A DNA stretch of 64,000 nucleotides from Micromonospora coerulea (GCF_016598485.1 NZ_JAEMUW010000009.1:157985-221984); one strand, 5' to 3'. Numbered from the stretch's first letter, positions 1 through 8,450 are shown. Program-made: numbers and translations. The notes: a model not told the origin generated them from the sequence alone.

Positions 1-537
1 CAGCAGGCAGACCTCGGACAGATGGTGGATCAGCTCGCGGTGGATATGTAGCACCAGATCGGCCATGGTCGCCTCGGGGTAGGGCTCCTTCGCGCCGACC
101 GGGACCCGGAGCCCGGCCTCGCCGAGGCCGCGCACCCCGGCGAGCCAGACGTCGAGCTGGGCCCCGAGCTGGTCAAGCGCGGTGGCCGCGCTGCCGGCGT
201 ACTCCCAGGTCTCGTACGACGCCGCCGGCGCGCCGAAGTGCGCCGCGTTGCGCGCGGCGAGCACGCCGACGATGACGTGACCGAGTCGCCAGGCGATCGT
301 GGTGAAGGGCGCGGGGACCGGCTCGGGGAAGGCGTAGTCGATCGTGAAGTCCCCGGCACCGACCTGCACGGGGGCCGTCGAGCTGCCGCGCGGCCGGACG
401 CTCCAGGCGTCCGGCACCGGCGACCAGAAGTACTCGTCGTCGGTGAGGCCGTCGAGCCGGGCTCGGAGCTGATGGTTCCAGTGGAACTCCCACTGCTCGC
501 GCAGCGTCCGGTTCCAGTCGAGTTCGTCTGCGTCCAT
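1..537 (-). CDS. DinB-like four-helix protein (partial, 3' end outside window)
   Basis: The visible 179 residues begin MDADELDWNRTL and show the DinB/YfiT-type layout: an N-terminal helix rich in W and H (WEFHWNHQLR), then a central W-R-L-G-H-V helix, and a late H-I-H-R-E-L-I-H-H segment. The spaced histidines are those that bind a divalent metal in DinB-fold proteins. Such proteins are usually thiol-dependent transferases (mycothiol or bacillithiol) or of unknown role, so the substrate cannot be named. The ATG at 537 is chosen because a TANNNT-like box lies 6 nt upstream (544-549). The gene is divergent from the WYL regulator at 600, which probably controls it. The C-terminus is cut by the window edge. 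Confidence 0.75.
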   Translation of the reverse strand, partial: MDADELDWNRTLREQWEFHWNHQLRARLDGLTDDEYFWSPVPDAWSVRPRGSSTAPVQVGAGDFTIDYAFPEPVPAPFTTIAWRLGHVIVGVLAARNAAHFGAPAASYETWEYAGSAATALDQLGAQLDVWLAGVRGLGEAGLRVPVGAKEPYPEATMADLVLHIHRELIHHLSEVCLL

Positions 538-543
538 GGGGCC

Positions 544-549
544 AGCCTG
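544..549 (-). promoter_or_regulatory. Probable -10 box of a leaderless transcript
   Basis: On the minus strand CAGGCT lies 6 nt before the ATG at 537. It matches the TANNNT -10 pattern at A2 and T6 only, so it is weaker than the other cases in this window. Confidence 0.35.
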
Positions 550-599
550 ACACCCCTGGCGGACAGGATCGGTCCGCTATTTCTGGCAAGGTGGGCGAC

Positions 600-1598
600 A
601 TGGAGGGGGCAGGCGGTGACGTGCGGGGTACGACGGAGCGGGTGCTCACCCTGCTCGGGCTGCTGCAGCAGCGTCAGGTCTGGACCGGCCCCGAGCTCGC
701 CGACCGGCTCGGGGTCACGCCGCGCACGGTACGGCGTGATGTCGAGCGGCTGCGCACGCTCGGCTACCCGGTGCAGGCCAGCCAGGGTGTCGGCGGCGGC
801 TACCAGCTCGGCCCGGGGCAGAACCTGCCGCCGCTGCTTCTCGACGACGAGGAGGCGATCGCCACCGCGGTCTCGCTGCTGGCCGGCGCGGGTGGCGGGG
901 TCGCCAGCGCCGGCGACGCCGCACTTCGGGCGCTGACCAAGCTCGACCGGGTGCTGCCCACCCGGCTGCGGCACGAGGTGCGCGCGCTCGCCGGCTCGGT
1001 GGAGTCCTTCGGTGGAGGCCGTACGCCGGTCGACCCCGAGGTGCTCATGACGCTGGCCAGAGCCTGCCGCGACGAGGTCGAGGCCGGCTTCGACTACCCG
1101 TCCGGGAGCGAGGTGCGACGGCGGCGGGTCGAGCCCTACCGCCTGGTCGCCTCCGACCGGCGCTGGTACCTCCTCGCCTACGACCTCGATCGCGACGACT
1201 GGCGCAGCTTCCGCGTCGACCGGATGGCCGATGTGTCCGCACGGACCTGGCGCTTCCGCCCGCGGGCGGCGCCCGACGCGACGACCTACGTGCAGCAGGG
1301 TGTGGCGAGTCGGGTCTACCCGCACCAGGCGCGCTTCCTCGTGCACGCGTCGGCCGACACGGTGCGCGCGCAGATTCCGGCGTCGGCGGCCGTCGTACGA
1401 CCGCGCGGGAGCGAGCGCTGCGAGGTGCTCAGTGGCGCCGGCAGCCTGGACTTCGTGCTCATGCACGTGCTCCTGCTGGGACACGACTTCGAGGTACTCG
1501 ACCCTCCCGAGCTCGGGAGGCGCTGTCGCGCGCTGGCGGAGAAACTGCTGTCGGCCGGTGCAATGATCTCACCGGTGCCGGACACCGAGGAGTCATGA
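600..1598 (+). CDS. WYL-domain transcriptional regulator with DeoR-type HTH
   Basis: This 332-residue protein has an N-terminal winged HTH (residues about 9-60, with LADRLGVTPRTVRRDVERL), a central WYL domain carrying the signature WYLLAYD followed by a D-W-R-S-F-R-V-D-R strand, and a WCX-type C-terminal domain. Proteins of this family sense small ligands or nucleic acids and repress or activate a neighbour. It is divergent from the DinB-like gene, with only about 60 bp between the starts, so a shared operator is likely. The ATG at 600 is preferred; a GTG at 591 would add three residues. No clear ribosome binding site separates the two. Confidence 0.85.
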   Translation: MEGAGGDVRGTTERVLTLLGLLQQRQVWTGPELADRLGVTPRTVRRDVERLRTLGYPVQASQGVGGGYQLGPGQNLPPLLLDDEEAIATAVSLLAGAGGGVASAGDAALRALTKLDRVLPTRLRHEVRALAGSVESFGGGRTPVDPEVLMTLARACRDEVEAGFDYPSGSEVRRRRVEPYRLVASDRRWYLLAYDLDRDDWRSFRVDRMADVSARTWRFRPRAAPDATTYVQQGVASRVYPHQARFLVHASADTVRAQIPASAAVVRPRGSERCEVLSGAGSLDFVLMHVLLLGHDFEVLDPPELGRRCRALAEKLLSAGAMISPVPDTEES

Positions 1599-1700
1599 GC
1601 CGACCACACCCTTGCGAGGCTCTGAGAGCGGCCGTTCATCCCGCTAGGCATGCGTTTTCGGCATCGCCCGCTCTCGCCGGTAGTCCGGGATGGGTGGGGC

Positions 1701-1925
1701 TTACGGCTTCCGCTCGGCGACGTAAGAGCCGCGAGCCGGCAGTGTCACGACCAGGCCGCGCTCCCGAAGCAGGCGGACAGCCGCCCGGACCGTCCCGCGA
1801 CTGACGCCGTACTCCTGCTGTAGATGGGTCTCGCTCGGGACCGGCTGGCGGGGCTTGAGCTTCCCGTCCTCGATCTGCTTGGCGAGGAGGTCTGCGAGCT
1901 GGATGTAGAGCGCCACCGGGGACAT
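1701..1925 (-). CDS. Small GntR-type winged-helix regulator without effector domain
   Basis: This is a 74-residue protein made almost only of the GntR DNA-binding domain: MSPVALYIQLADLLAKQIEDGK, then PSETHLQQEYGVSRGTVRAA and the wing RGLVVTLPARGSYV. Full GntR regulators carry a further 150-170 residue ligand domain, which is absent. Single-domain GntR proteins of this size are common in actinomycetes, often beside small ORFs and integrative elements. It is divergent from two tiny ORFs at 2019-2290. A GTG at 1937 is an alternative start. I infer DNA binding without a small-molecule pocket. Confidence 0.85.
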   Translation of the reverse strand: MSPVALYIQLADLLAKQIEDGKLKPRQPVPSETHLQQEYGVSRGTVRAAVRLLRERGLVVTLPARGSYVAERKP

Positions 1926-2018
1926 CTCGTCACCTACCCGAACCGTTCCGGAGCCCTCGCTCCGCAGGCCGCCTCGGAGGTCCAGGCCCGCCGCACCGGC
2001 GGTCAGCACTTCTGGGCA

Positions 2019-2099
2019 ATGGAGCCGGCGGTGGAGTACCAACGTGCCCGGCTACTCACCCTGGGGCAGCAGCACCGCCCTCGGGGTCGGGCCGAGTGA
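2019..2099 (+). CDS. Possible 26-residue ORF coupled to the next small gene
   Basis: The ORF starts MEPAVEYQRARLLTLGQQ and its TGA (2097-2099) shares a base with the ATG of the next gene at 2099, which would give translational coupling. The peptide is basic and ends in QHRPRGRAE. There is no strong ribosome binding site and no family assignment. It may be a leader peptide for the Cys-rich gene or the end of a longer decayed gene. Confidence 0.3.
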   Translation: MEPAVEYQRARLLTLGQQHRPRGRAE

Positions 2100-2290
2100 T
2101 GGGGGAGGAGTTGCTGACGCGAGTCCCGTTTGCCGTCGTCCTCGCCTCGTATTGCATCGAGTTCCACGAGCGGAACCTGTGCGAGAAGTGCACCGACTCC
2201 GGATGTCCTCGGCTCGATGGCGCCGCCCTGACCCTCGACCGCTACCGTGCCGACCGGTTGGAGCGGTACCGGCTCCGTCGAGCGCAGTAA
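2099..2290 (+). CDS. Small cysteine-containing protein of unknown function
   Basis: This 63-residue protein begins MGEELLTRVPFAVVLASYCIE and contains four cysteines, three of them in a C-E-K-C-x5-C arrangement that could bind a metal. The C-terminus is strongly basic (DRYRADRLERYRLRRAQ), suggesting nucleic acid or ribosome contact. A GTG at 2096 would add one residue. It lies opposite the small GntR regulator, and the two may form a regulator/target cassette. I do not recognise the family. Confidence 0.5.
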   Translation: MGEELLTRVPFAVVLASYCIEFHERNLCEKCTDSGCPRLDGAALTLDRYRADRLERYRLRRAQ

Positions 2291-2326
2291 GGGATGCCCT
2301 CACCGGCATCCGGCGGCTCGGGTCGT

Positions 2327-3220
2327 TCATGGCGGTCCGGGGTCATCTCTCGGGCCGGGAAGCCGCCCGTCCAGCCAGGAGAGCAGGATCTGCTCGTACT
2401 GCGGGCTGACGCCGGCCAGGTCCTCGGCCTCGGTCAGGGTAGGCGCGTGGTCGCAGCCGGTCAGCCGGACGACGGTCAGCTCCGCGGCGCGGGCGGCCCG
2501 GCGCCACACCGCCAGGCTCTCCTCGATTGGCGTCCAGGCGTCGGTCTCGCCATAGCAGAGCAGCACCGGGCAGGACAGCGCTGCGAAGACCGGCTCCGGG
2601 TCGAAGTCCATGTCGGCCCAGGCACCCGGCTCGGACACCTCGCGCGGCAGGAACACCAGCGGGAACCAGGGCCGCTCGACGGCCGCGTCCAGCTCCGCCT
2701 GGGCGACCGAGCGAGGCAGGTCGCCGCGCAGGTACGCCTCGGCGGCCCGACGCAGCCGGTCCAGCTCGGCGAGGTCGGCGTCGCCGTACCCGTGGCGGCG
2801 CAGCTGCTCGGCGGTGCCGTACCGCATCTGCCGGGCGGGGCTGACCCCACTGCACCCGATGAGCACGAGGAAGTCGACCCGGTGCCGGCTGGCGGTCAGT
2901 GCCGCCGCCCAAGCCCCCTGGCTGAAACCCCACAGCCCGACCGGGACGTCGCCGACCTGCCGGCGCAGCACGTCGAGGGCCGCCGCCGCGTCGTTGGCCT
3001 GGGCAGTCAGCGGCACGTCGCGAGCGTCAACCCGGGGGCGTCGGTCGTAGCGCAGCACCGCGATGCCAGCCGGTGGCAGCAGCCGGGCCAGGTGCTCGTA
3101 GAGGAAGTACGACCGGGTGTCGGCATGGGAGCCGTGCAGCACCGCGAGGCCGCCCCGCGCCGACCCGGCTGGCAGGTCCAGGATGGCGGGAAGTTGCTGC
3201 TCGCCGACGCCCAGCTCCAT
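2327..3220 (-). CDS. Alpha/beta hydrolase (DLH/peptidase S9-like)
   Basis: The 297-residue protein has an alpha/beta hydrolase core: an oxyanion strand (AVLHGSHADTRS), the nucleophile elbow G-F-S-Q-G at 98-102 (Ser100), a probable acid Asp227 in CYGETDAWTP, and His258 in G-C-D-H-A-P. Ser, Asp and His are all present in the expected order, so the enzyme should be active as an esterase or related hydrolase. There is no signal peptide, so it is cytoplasmic. The substrate cannot be deduced. It is convergent with the small Cys gene. Confidence 0.85.
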   Translation of the reverse strand: MELGVGEQQLPAILDLPAGSARGGLAVLHGSHADTRSYFLYEHLARLLPPAGIAVLRYDRRPRVDARDVPLTAQANDAAAALDVLRRQVGDVPVGLWGFSQGAWAAALTASRHRVDFLVLIGCSGVSPARQMRYGTAEQLRRHGYGDADLAELDRLRRAAEAYLRGDLPRSVAQAELDAAVERPWFPLVFLPREVSEPGAWADMDFDPEPVFAALSCPVLLCYGETDAWTPIEESLAVWRRAARAAELTVVRLTGCDHAPTLTEAEDLAGVSPQYEQILLSWLDGRLPGPRDDPGPP

Positions 3221-3363
3221 GCCGGGCAGTCAACCACGGTCTGGCCGCTCCCGCCCGCCCCTCCCACGCAGCGCCGACACGGTCCCAGAGCCGCTGCCTC
3301 ACGTCGGTGCATAACTTCTCTTATCCGTCAGGAACCGAGAAGCGCGGGTGACGACGCCGCGCC

Positions 3364-3369
3364 TAGCCT
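3364..3369 (+). promoter_or_regulatory. -10 box of a leaderless transcript
   Basis: TAGCCT fits TANNNT and ends 7 nt before the ATG at 3377. No ribosome binding site precedes that ATG, so transcription probably begins at or next to the start codon. Confidence 0.5.
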
Positions 3370-3376
3370 GATCGTC

Positions 3377-3787
3377 ATGGACCTCACCATTCACACGAGC
3401 TCCCTCCCGCATGACGACCCGGACGCGTCCCTGGCTTTCTACCGCGACACCCTCGGCTTCGAGGTCCGCAGCGACGTCGGACAGGGCAAGATGCGCTGGA
3501 TCACGGTCGGCCCCGTCGGCCAGCCCGGCACGTCCATCCTCCTGGCGCCCCCAGCCGCCGACCCTGGGATCACCGAGGACGAGCGCCGCACCATCGCCGA
3601 GATGATGGCCAAGGGCACCTACGGCTGGATCCTGTTGGCCACCCGGGACCTCGACGGCACTTTCGAGAAGGTGCAGGCCGCAGACGCCGAGGTCGTCCAG
3701 GAGCCGACCGAACAGCCGTACGGCATCCGCGACTGCGCCTTCCGCGATCCCGCGGGCAACCTGGTCCGCATCCAGGAGCTTCGCTGA
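3377..3787 (+). CDS. VOC superfamily (glyoxalase/bleomycin-resistance fold) protein
   Basis: This 136-residue protein has the paired beta-alpha-beta-beta-beta modules of the VOC fold: DDPDASLAFYRDTLGFEVR at the N-terminus and YGIRDCAFRDPAGNLVRIQE at the C-terminus, where E in the last strand is the usual metal ligand. An N-terminal histidine ligand is possible at His6 or His12. Substrate is unknown. A decayed AraC regulator gene follows, a pairing seen often in actinomycetes, so this gene may have lost its regulator. Confidence 0.85.
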   Translation: MDLTIHTSSLPHDDPDASLAFYRDTLGFEVRSDVGQGKMRWITVGPVGQPGTSILLAPPAADPGITEDERRTIAEMMAKGTYGWILLATRDLDGTFEKVQAADAEVVQEPTEQPYGIRDCAFRDPAGNLVRIQELR

Positions 3788-3942
3788 GCCGTCCGGTCAT
3801 CGATTCGGCCATGATGGCCGGCGTCGCGACCACCTGCGAAGACCGGCTCGTCGGCTCCGGCAAGCCGGTCATCGCCCATCGAGCACCGCCTACCTCGGCA
3901 GGCGACCCAGGTGCTCGCGGACATGAGGAAAGGAGTTCTCTC

Positions 3943-4285
3943 ATGTGTCACCCCTCGTGGGGGCGCGCACGCGCCGCGGCGCAGCGCCTGAGCGACCTTG
4001 CGCGGCTGCGCCGCGTCCGCGACCGGATCGACCGGGAGTACGCGCAGCCGCTGGACGTCGAGGCGCTCGCCCGCGGCGTGAACATGTCGGCCGGCACCTC
4101 AGCCGCCAGTTCCGGCTGGCCTACGGCGAGTCGCCGTACGCGTACCTGATGACGCGGCGCATCGAGCGCGGCCAGCCGCAACCGGGCAACCGCAACGACA
4201 CCTGCGCGACTACTGCCGCGCCGGCCGCACCCTAACCACCGCCGCCGGCATCGCCCACCTCCCCAACATCGCCCTCACCGGCTGA
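3943..4285 (+). pseudogene. AraC-family regulator remnant, frameshifted and truncated
   Basis: An ATG at 3943 with a good AAAGGAG site opens a frame that encodes the start of an AraC HTH (DRIDREYAQPLDVEALARGV). At about 4095 one base is missing; the homology resumes in another frame as HLSRQFRLAYGESPYAYLMT, reaching RRIERG at about 4173. There the AraC homology stops and unrelated sequence follows. The second half of the HTH is absent, so no functional regulator can be made. The sequence after 4173 reads as L-R-D-Y-C-R-A-G-R-T in one frame and may be debris of another gene. Confidence 0.8.
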
Positions 4286-4336
4286 GACCGGCAGCGACAA
4301 GACGGCATCCACCCCGAGTTGCGAGACGTCACTTAG

Positions 4337-5113
4337 TCAGGAGAAGTGCGTTTTCGGTCGGCTCAGTCGCTCCCCGTCGACGATCAGGTCGACCTTCTCG
4401 TTGTAGAAGGTGACCAGGCCGGCGATCGGCAGGAGGGCCGCGGTGGGGAAGTCGTACGACCAGGCCAGGTCGGGGTGGACCGTGCCGTCGATGCGGACCG
4501 ACCAGTAGTCGCTGGTCCGGCCCTTGTACGCGCAGGCGGTCGCCGTCGCCGACGGTACGAGGTGGCGGAAGTTCACGTCGGTCCGGTTGAGGTAGTAGCG
4601 GGTCGGCAGACCGGTTTCGAACACCAGGACGGGCGACGTCGATTCGGCCAGCACCGTTCCATCCAGTTCCACCCTGACCCGGCGGGAGGACCGCAGCGCG
4701 TCCACCCGGGCGTACGGGTTGCGGGGGTGCACGAAGATCTCCTGGTCCTCCTCGAACCAGCCGTCCAGGGCGGCCCACTCGAACCGGACGGTGTCCGTCA
4801 GCCCGGGCAGCGCGTCGGTTCCGTACCAGCGCGCGCACCCATCGCGGGAGGTCTCGCCCACCCGCAGCCCGTGCATCCGCGCGTTGCCCCGCCGTGACTC
4901 GTCGGAGCGCTGCTCGTCGACCAGGAGGTCGTGGTTCACGTCGGCGATCGGGATGTAGTACTGCGGGTAGAACGGCCATTCCCACACGTACCGCGCCCGC
5001 GTGGTGTCCAGCACCTGCTCGCCGGCGAGGAAGGCCCGGATCCGGCGGGGCACCGGTTCGACGTGGTCCACCGGGGCGATGGCCTTGGGATAGTCCGGCA
5101 CCGTGTCCTCCAT
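4337..5113 (-). CDS. DUF427 family protein with two DUF427 units
   Basis: This 258-residue protein contains two related modules: RRIRAFLAGEQVLDTTRARY...PFYPQYYIPIADV in the N-terminal half, and RRVRVELDGTVLAESTSPVL...LPTRYYLNRTDVNFRHL with the strand-rich tail CAYKGRTSDYWSV in the C-terminal half. The second module is the typical DUF427 unit and is the better conserved. Function is unknown for the family. The ATG at 5113 is the first start that includes the whole conserved region. It is divergent from the MFS pump gene at 5289, with 175 bp between them that show no clear signal. Confidence 0.85.
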   Translation of the reverse strand: MEDTVPDYPKAIAPVDHVEPVPRRIRAFLAGEQVLDTTRARYVWEWPFYPQYYIPIADVNHDLLVDEQRSDESRRGNARMHGLRVGETSRDGCARWYGTDALPGLTDTVRFEWAALDGWFEEDQEIFVHPRNPYARVDALRSSRRVRVELDGTVLAESTSPVLVFETGLPTRYYLNRTDVNFRHLVPSATATACAYKGRTSDYWSVRIDGTVHPDLAWSYDFPTAALLPIAGLVTFYNEKVDLIVDGERLSRPKTHFS

Positions 5114-5288
5114 GCTGGGATCTGGCGGGGGCGGCCATCGGTCTAACGATCGGGGCGCTCCGGCGTTCGCCGCGGTGTGAGCTGAGGCACCTTCGACCGG
5201 GCCGCGGAATGCGATCACCCGCCAGGGATTTGGTGCCAGGTGTGACCGCTGCACATTTCTTCGCCCGGGTCCGGGCGGACCAGGCCTC

Positions 5289-6572
5289 ATGACCGCCGCC
5301 GCCGAGCTGACCGAGACGCCCACATTGCCCCCGCTCTCCGGTGACCTGATGAGCCGCCGGCAACGGCTGCGACTCGTCCTCGTGCTCGGTTCGCTGATCG
5401 CGATCGGGCCGCTGACCATCGACATGTACCTGCCCGCGCTCCCGTCCATCGCCGCCGACCTGCACACGACGTCGGCGGCCGTCCAGCTGACCCTGACCGG
5501 CACCCTGGCCGGCCTCGCCCTCGGCCAGTTGCTGATCGGCCCGCTGTCCGACGCGGTCGGGCGGCGGGTACCGCTGCTCGCCGGCACCGGGTTGCACATC
5601 CTGGCGTCGGTACTCTGCGCGATCGCGCCGAGCATCGAGGCGGTCGGCGCGCTGCGAGTGCTCCAGGGGCTGGGCGCCGCCGCCACCTCGGTGGTGGCGG
5701 TGGCCGTCGTGCGCGACCTGTTCAGCGGCGCCGCCTTCGCCAAGCTCTTCTCGCGCCTGATGCTGGTGATGGGGGTGGCGCCGATCCTGGCCCCCACCCT
5801 GGGCAGCGGGCTGCTCCGCTGGTCGGACTGGCGCGGGGTGTTCGTGGCCCTCGCGATCTTCGGCGTGCTGCTGGCCACGGTGGCGGCGTTCGGGCTCGCC
5901 GAGACCCTGCCACCCGAGCGGCGGCGGCGCGGTGGCGTGGCCGCCACCGTCCGGGACTACGGGTCGCTGCTGCGCGACCGCACGTTCGTCGGTCTCGTGC
6001 TGGTCGCCGGGCTGGCCATGGCGGCGCTCTTCGCGTACGTCGCCGGGTCGTCGTTCGTCTTCCAGGGGCAGTACGGGCTCGACGAGCAGCAGTTCGGGGC
6101 GGCCTTCGGCGCGGGCGCGATCGGCCTGATCGCCGCCACCCAGCTGAACGTGCGGCTGCTGCGCCGGTACTCGCCGCAGCGGATCCTCGTCACCGCGCTG
6201 GGCGTGGGCACCGCCGCCGGACTCGCCCTGCTCGCCTTCGCCACCACCGGCGTCGGCGGCCTCGCCAGCATCCTGGCGACGCTGTGGGTGGTGCTCGCGG
6301 CGGCCGGGCTGGCCCTGCCGAACGCGCCCGCCCTGGCGCTGTCCCGGCACGGGGAGGCGGCGGGCACCGCCGCGGCCCTGCTCGGCGCGGTGCAGTTCGG
6401 GGTCGGGGCGCTGGCCGCGCCGCTGGTGGGCGTGCTCGGCACCGGCAGCGTGGCGATGGCCGTGGTGGTGGCCGGCGGCATGGTGGCGGCGATGGCCGTC
6501 CTGCTCGCGGTCGTCCGGCCCGCGCGGCTGCCCGAGGTCGAGCCGGCCGTGGTGGCCGTGGCCGCGCACTGA
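5289..6572 (+). CDS. Bcr/CflA-type MFS drug efflux transporter
   Basis: The 427-residue protein has twelve predicted membrane segments. It shows the DHA1 hallmarks: IGPLTIDMYLPALPSIAADL in helix 1 and motif A (GPLSDAVGRRVPLLAG) between helices 2 and 3. The Bcr/CflA subgroup is suggested by the D-M-Y-L-P-A-L-P signature. Such pumps export drugs or small metabolites by proton antiport at the cytoplasmic membrane. The start is the ATG at 5289, with no strong ribosome binding site. A terminator hairpin follows the stop. The substrate is not predictable. Confidence 0.9.
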   Translation: MTAAAELTETPTLPPLSGDLMSRRQRLRLVLVLGSLIAIGPLTIDMYLPALPSIAADLHTTSAAVQLTLTGTLAGLALGQLLIGPLSDAVGRRVPLLAGTGLHILASVLCAIAPSIEAVGALRVLQGLGAAATSVVAVAVVRDLFSGAAFAKLFSRLMLVMGVAPILAPTLGSGLLRWSDWRGVFVALAIFGVLLATVAAFGLAETLPPERRRRGGVAATVRDYGSLLRDRTFVGLVLVAGLAMAALFAYVAGSSFVFQGQYGLDEQQFGAAFGAGAIGLIAATQLNVRLLRRYSPQRILVTALGVGTAAGLALLAFATTGVGGLASILATLWVVLAAAGLALPNAPALALSRHGEAAGTAAALLGAVQFGVGALAAPLVGVLGTGSVAMAVVVAGGMVAAMAVLLAVVRPARLPEVEPAVVAVAAH

Positions 6573-6594
6573 CCGGTATCGGTGCGGAACCGAC

Positions 6595-6625
6595 GGCGGC
6601 CCCCGGGGTGAACCCGGGGGCCGCC
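6595..6625. terminator. Strong GC hairpin between convergent genes
   Basis: GGCGGCCCCCGGG pairs with its complement around a short GTGAA loop, with about 13-14 pairs. There is no U-run, which is usual in high-GC actinomycetes. It lies between the convergent ends of the MFS and L,D-transpeptidase genes and can serve both. Confidence 0.75.
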
Positions 6626-6637
6626 GCGTTGCCGGCG

Positions 6638-7390
6638 TCAGCGGTAGATGTGCACCGGAGTGCCGATGCCGATGATCGACCACAACCGGTTCATGGCCGG
6701 TACGGTGACCCGGACGCAGCCGTGGCTGGCCGGGTAGGTCGGCACGGAGGTGGCGCCGTGCACGGCGTAGCCGTAGTAGAAGTAGTTCGGCCGCCAGAGC
6801 AGGCCGAGTGAGCTCTGCCGCCAGCCGTCGATGCGGCGCTGGATCTTGAAGTTGCCGGTGGGCGTCGGGGTGCTGGCCTTCCCGCTCGAGGCGTCCAGGA
6901 TGCGCACGACCGATCCCGCGCGCGCCAGGTACACCACCTGCTTCGCCAGATTCGTCTCGACGGAGTAGCCCGAGTGGTAGTACTTCGGCTTCGGAATCAG
7001 CGGTCGGTCGAGGGCGCCCCAGGTGATCGGCCCGACGATCCCGTCCCGGACCAGGTTGTTCACCTTCTGGAAGGCGACGACTCCGTGGTAGGTCGACGGC
7101 CCGAAGATCCCGTCGATGGGGCCCACGTCGTAGTGCAGCGCGGCGAGCCGGCGTTGAAGGGTGGTCACCGCCGTGCCGCGCGAGCCCTGCCGCAGCACAG
7201 GCCGAGTCGTCGCGGCGAGGGTGCGGACGGCGGCCGGAGCCGTCCTGAGCTCTGCCGTGGTGCGGACGTCAGCCGACGCTGAACCGGCGGGGATGGCCAG
7301 AGTGCCGGTGGCCACCAGGATGGCCACCCCGAGCGTGGTGCGTGATCGACGGTGACGGCGCTGGGTGGTGCGCCTGATGAAGGAAATCAT
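6638..7390 (-). CDS. Secreted L,D-transpeptidase with peptidoglycan-binding domain
   Basis: The 250-residue protein has a cationic N-terminus (FIRRTTQRRHRRSR), a signal-peptide core and an A-S-A cleavage site near residue 37. A PG_binding_1 domain follows (LQRRLAALHYDVGPIDGIFG...), then a YkuD catalytic domain ending in HGATSVPTYPASHGCVRV, where the SHGC cysteine is the nucleophile. It should form 3-3 peptidoglycan cross-links or attach proteins to the wall outside the cell. The start at 7390 has a perfect GGAGG at the right distance. Conserved length and motifs suggest an active enzyme. Confidence 0.92.
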   Translation of the reverse strand: MISFIRRTTQRRHRRSRTTLGVAILVATGTLAIPAGSASADVRTTAELRTAPAAVRTLAATTRPVLRQGSRGTAVTTLQRRLAALHYDVGPIDGIFGPSTYHGVVAFQKVNNLVRDGIVGPITWGALDRPLIPKPKYYHSGYSVETNLAKQVVYLARAGSVVRILDASSGKASTPTPTGNFKIQRRIDGWRQSSLGLLWRPNYFYYGYAVHGATSVPTYPASHGCVRVTVPAMNRLWSIIGIGTPVHIYR

Positions 7391-7506
7391 CGTCCCTCCT
7401 TTCCGAACTGCCAGGATTTGACGGTAGTCCGTCGAGACAAGGGACAACATTCCACGTATCGGCCATCTATGCGGTCGCTTTCGGTCAGCGGTACGGCTTT
7501 CGGCGA

Positions 7507-7512
7507 TAGGGT
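7507..7512 (+). promoter_or_regulatory. -10 box close to the lipid-kinase start
   Basis: TAGGGT ends 8 nt before the ATG at 7521 and no ribosome binding site is visible, so the message is probably leaderless or nearly so. Confidence 0.45.
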
Positions 7513-7520
7513 CGGGCGCT

Positions 7521-8450
7521 ATGCGGAGCAAGCCGGAGCTGGGCGCGGTCATCCGGCGGGAACGGCGGGCGGCGCTGGTGGTCAACGCCCACTCCCGCCG
7601 GGGCCGCCGGCTCTACGAGGGTGCCCGGTCGCGGCTGATCGCGGCCGGCTTCACGCTGCTCGCCGCGGACCCGGTCGACCGGCCCGGCGAGCTCGAACAG
7701 CGCCTCGCCGCGGCCGCCGACCTCGGGCCGGACCTCCTGGTCGCCGGCGGGGGCGACGGCACCATCGGTACCGCCGCGCGGCTGCTCGCCCACCGCGACA
7801 TCGCGCTCGGCGTGCTGCCGCTGGGCACCACCAACAACTTCGCCCGGACGCTGGGCATCCCGCTCGACCTGGCCGCCGCCATCGCCGTTCTGGCCGACGG
7901 CAAGGTGATCGACGTCGACCTCGGGCTGGTGGGCAACCGGCGGTTCACCAACCACGTCGGCATCGGCCTGTCCGCCGACATCATGCGCACGGCGCCGCCG
8001 CGGCTCAAACGGGCCGCCGGCCGGCTCGCGTACCCGGCCACCGCCCTGGCGCTGCTGACCCGGCACCGGCCGCTGCGCGCCACCGTGCGGGCCGAGGGGA
8101 GGGAGCGCGAGTTCGTCACCCACCAGCTGTACGTGGCCAACGGTGGCTTCCACGCCGGCCGGCCCATCACCGCCGACGCGAACGCCGACGACCGGCTGCT
8201 GGTCGCGTACCCGGTGGGCGGCCCGACGCGCGGCGGGTTGCTGCGCGACACGGCCCGCCACGCGGCGACCGGGCGCCGGCGCACGCTGCGCGACGAGCCG
8301 TTCCTCGCCGTCGGGCAGCTGTGGCTGGAGACCGATCCGCCGGCGCGCGTCGAGGTCGACGGGGAGCTGTACGGCGAGACCCCGATCCGGATCGGCCTGG
8401 ACCCCAACGCACTGCGCGTGATGGCGCCCGCGGACAGCCCGGACCGCTAG
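7521..8450 (+). CDS. Diacylglycerol kinase-family lipid kinase
   Basis: This 309-residue protein has the DAGK catalytic motif G-G-G-D-G-T at 76-81, preceded by ALVVNAHSRRGRR, which binds the nucleotide, and followed by LPLGTTNNFARTLGIP. The C-terminal half is the beta-sandwich that ends with VEVDGELYGETPI. It should phosphorylate a lipid alcohol such as diacylglycerol, or another lipid, at the inner face of the membrane. Length is normal for the bacterial DgkB/YegS group. The CoA-transferase gene begins 57 bp downstream in the same direction and may be co-transcribed. Confidence 0.88.
   Translation: MRSKPELGAVIRRERRAALVVNAHSRRGRRLYEGARSRLIAAGFTLLAADPVDRPGELEQRLAAAADLGPDLLVAGGGDGTIGTAARLLAHRDIALGVLPLGTTNNFARTLGIPLDLAAAIAVLADGKVIDVDLGLVGNRRFTNHVGIGLSADIMRTAPPRLKRAAGRLAYPATALALLTRHRPLRATVRAEGREREFVTHQLYVANGGFHAGRPITADANADDRLLVAYPVGGPTRGGLLRDTARHAATGRRRTLRDEPFLAVGQLWLETDPPARVEVDGELYGETPIRIGLDPNALRVMAPADSPDR

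Noticed and set aside
2294..3376. A long plus frame ahead of the VOC protein at 3377
   Set aside because: It is antisense to the alpha/beta hydrolase. The VOC start is set by the conserved N-terminus and the TAGCCT box.
5114..6683. Long minus-strand frames opposite the MFS transporter gene
   Set aside because: They are shadows of a clear coding gene with all MFS motifs, and the frames have no family signature of their own.
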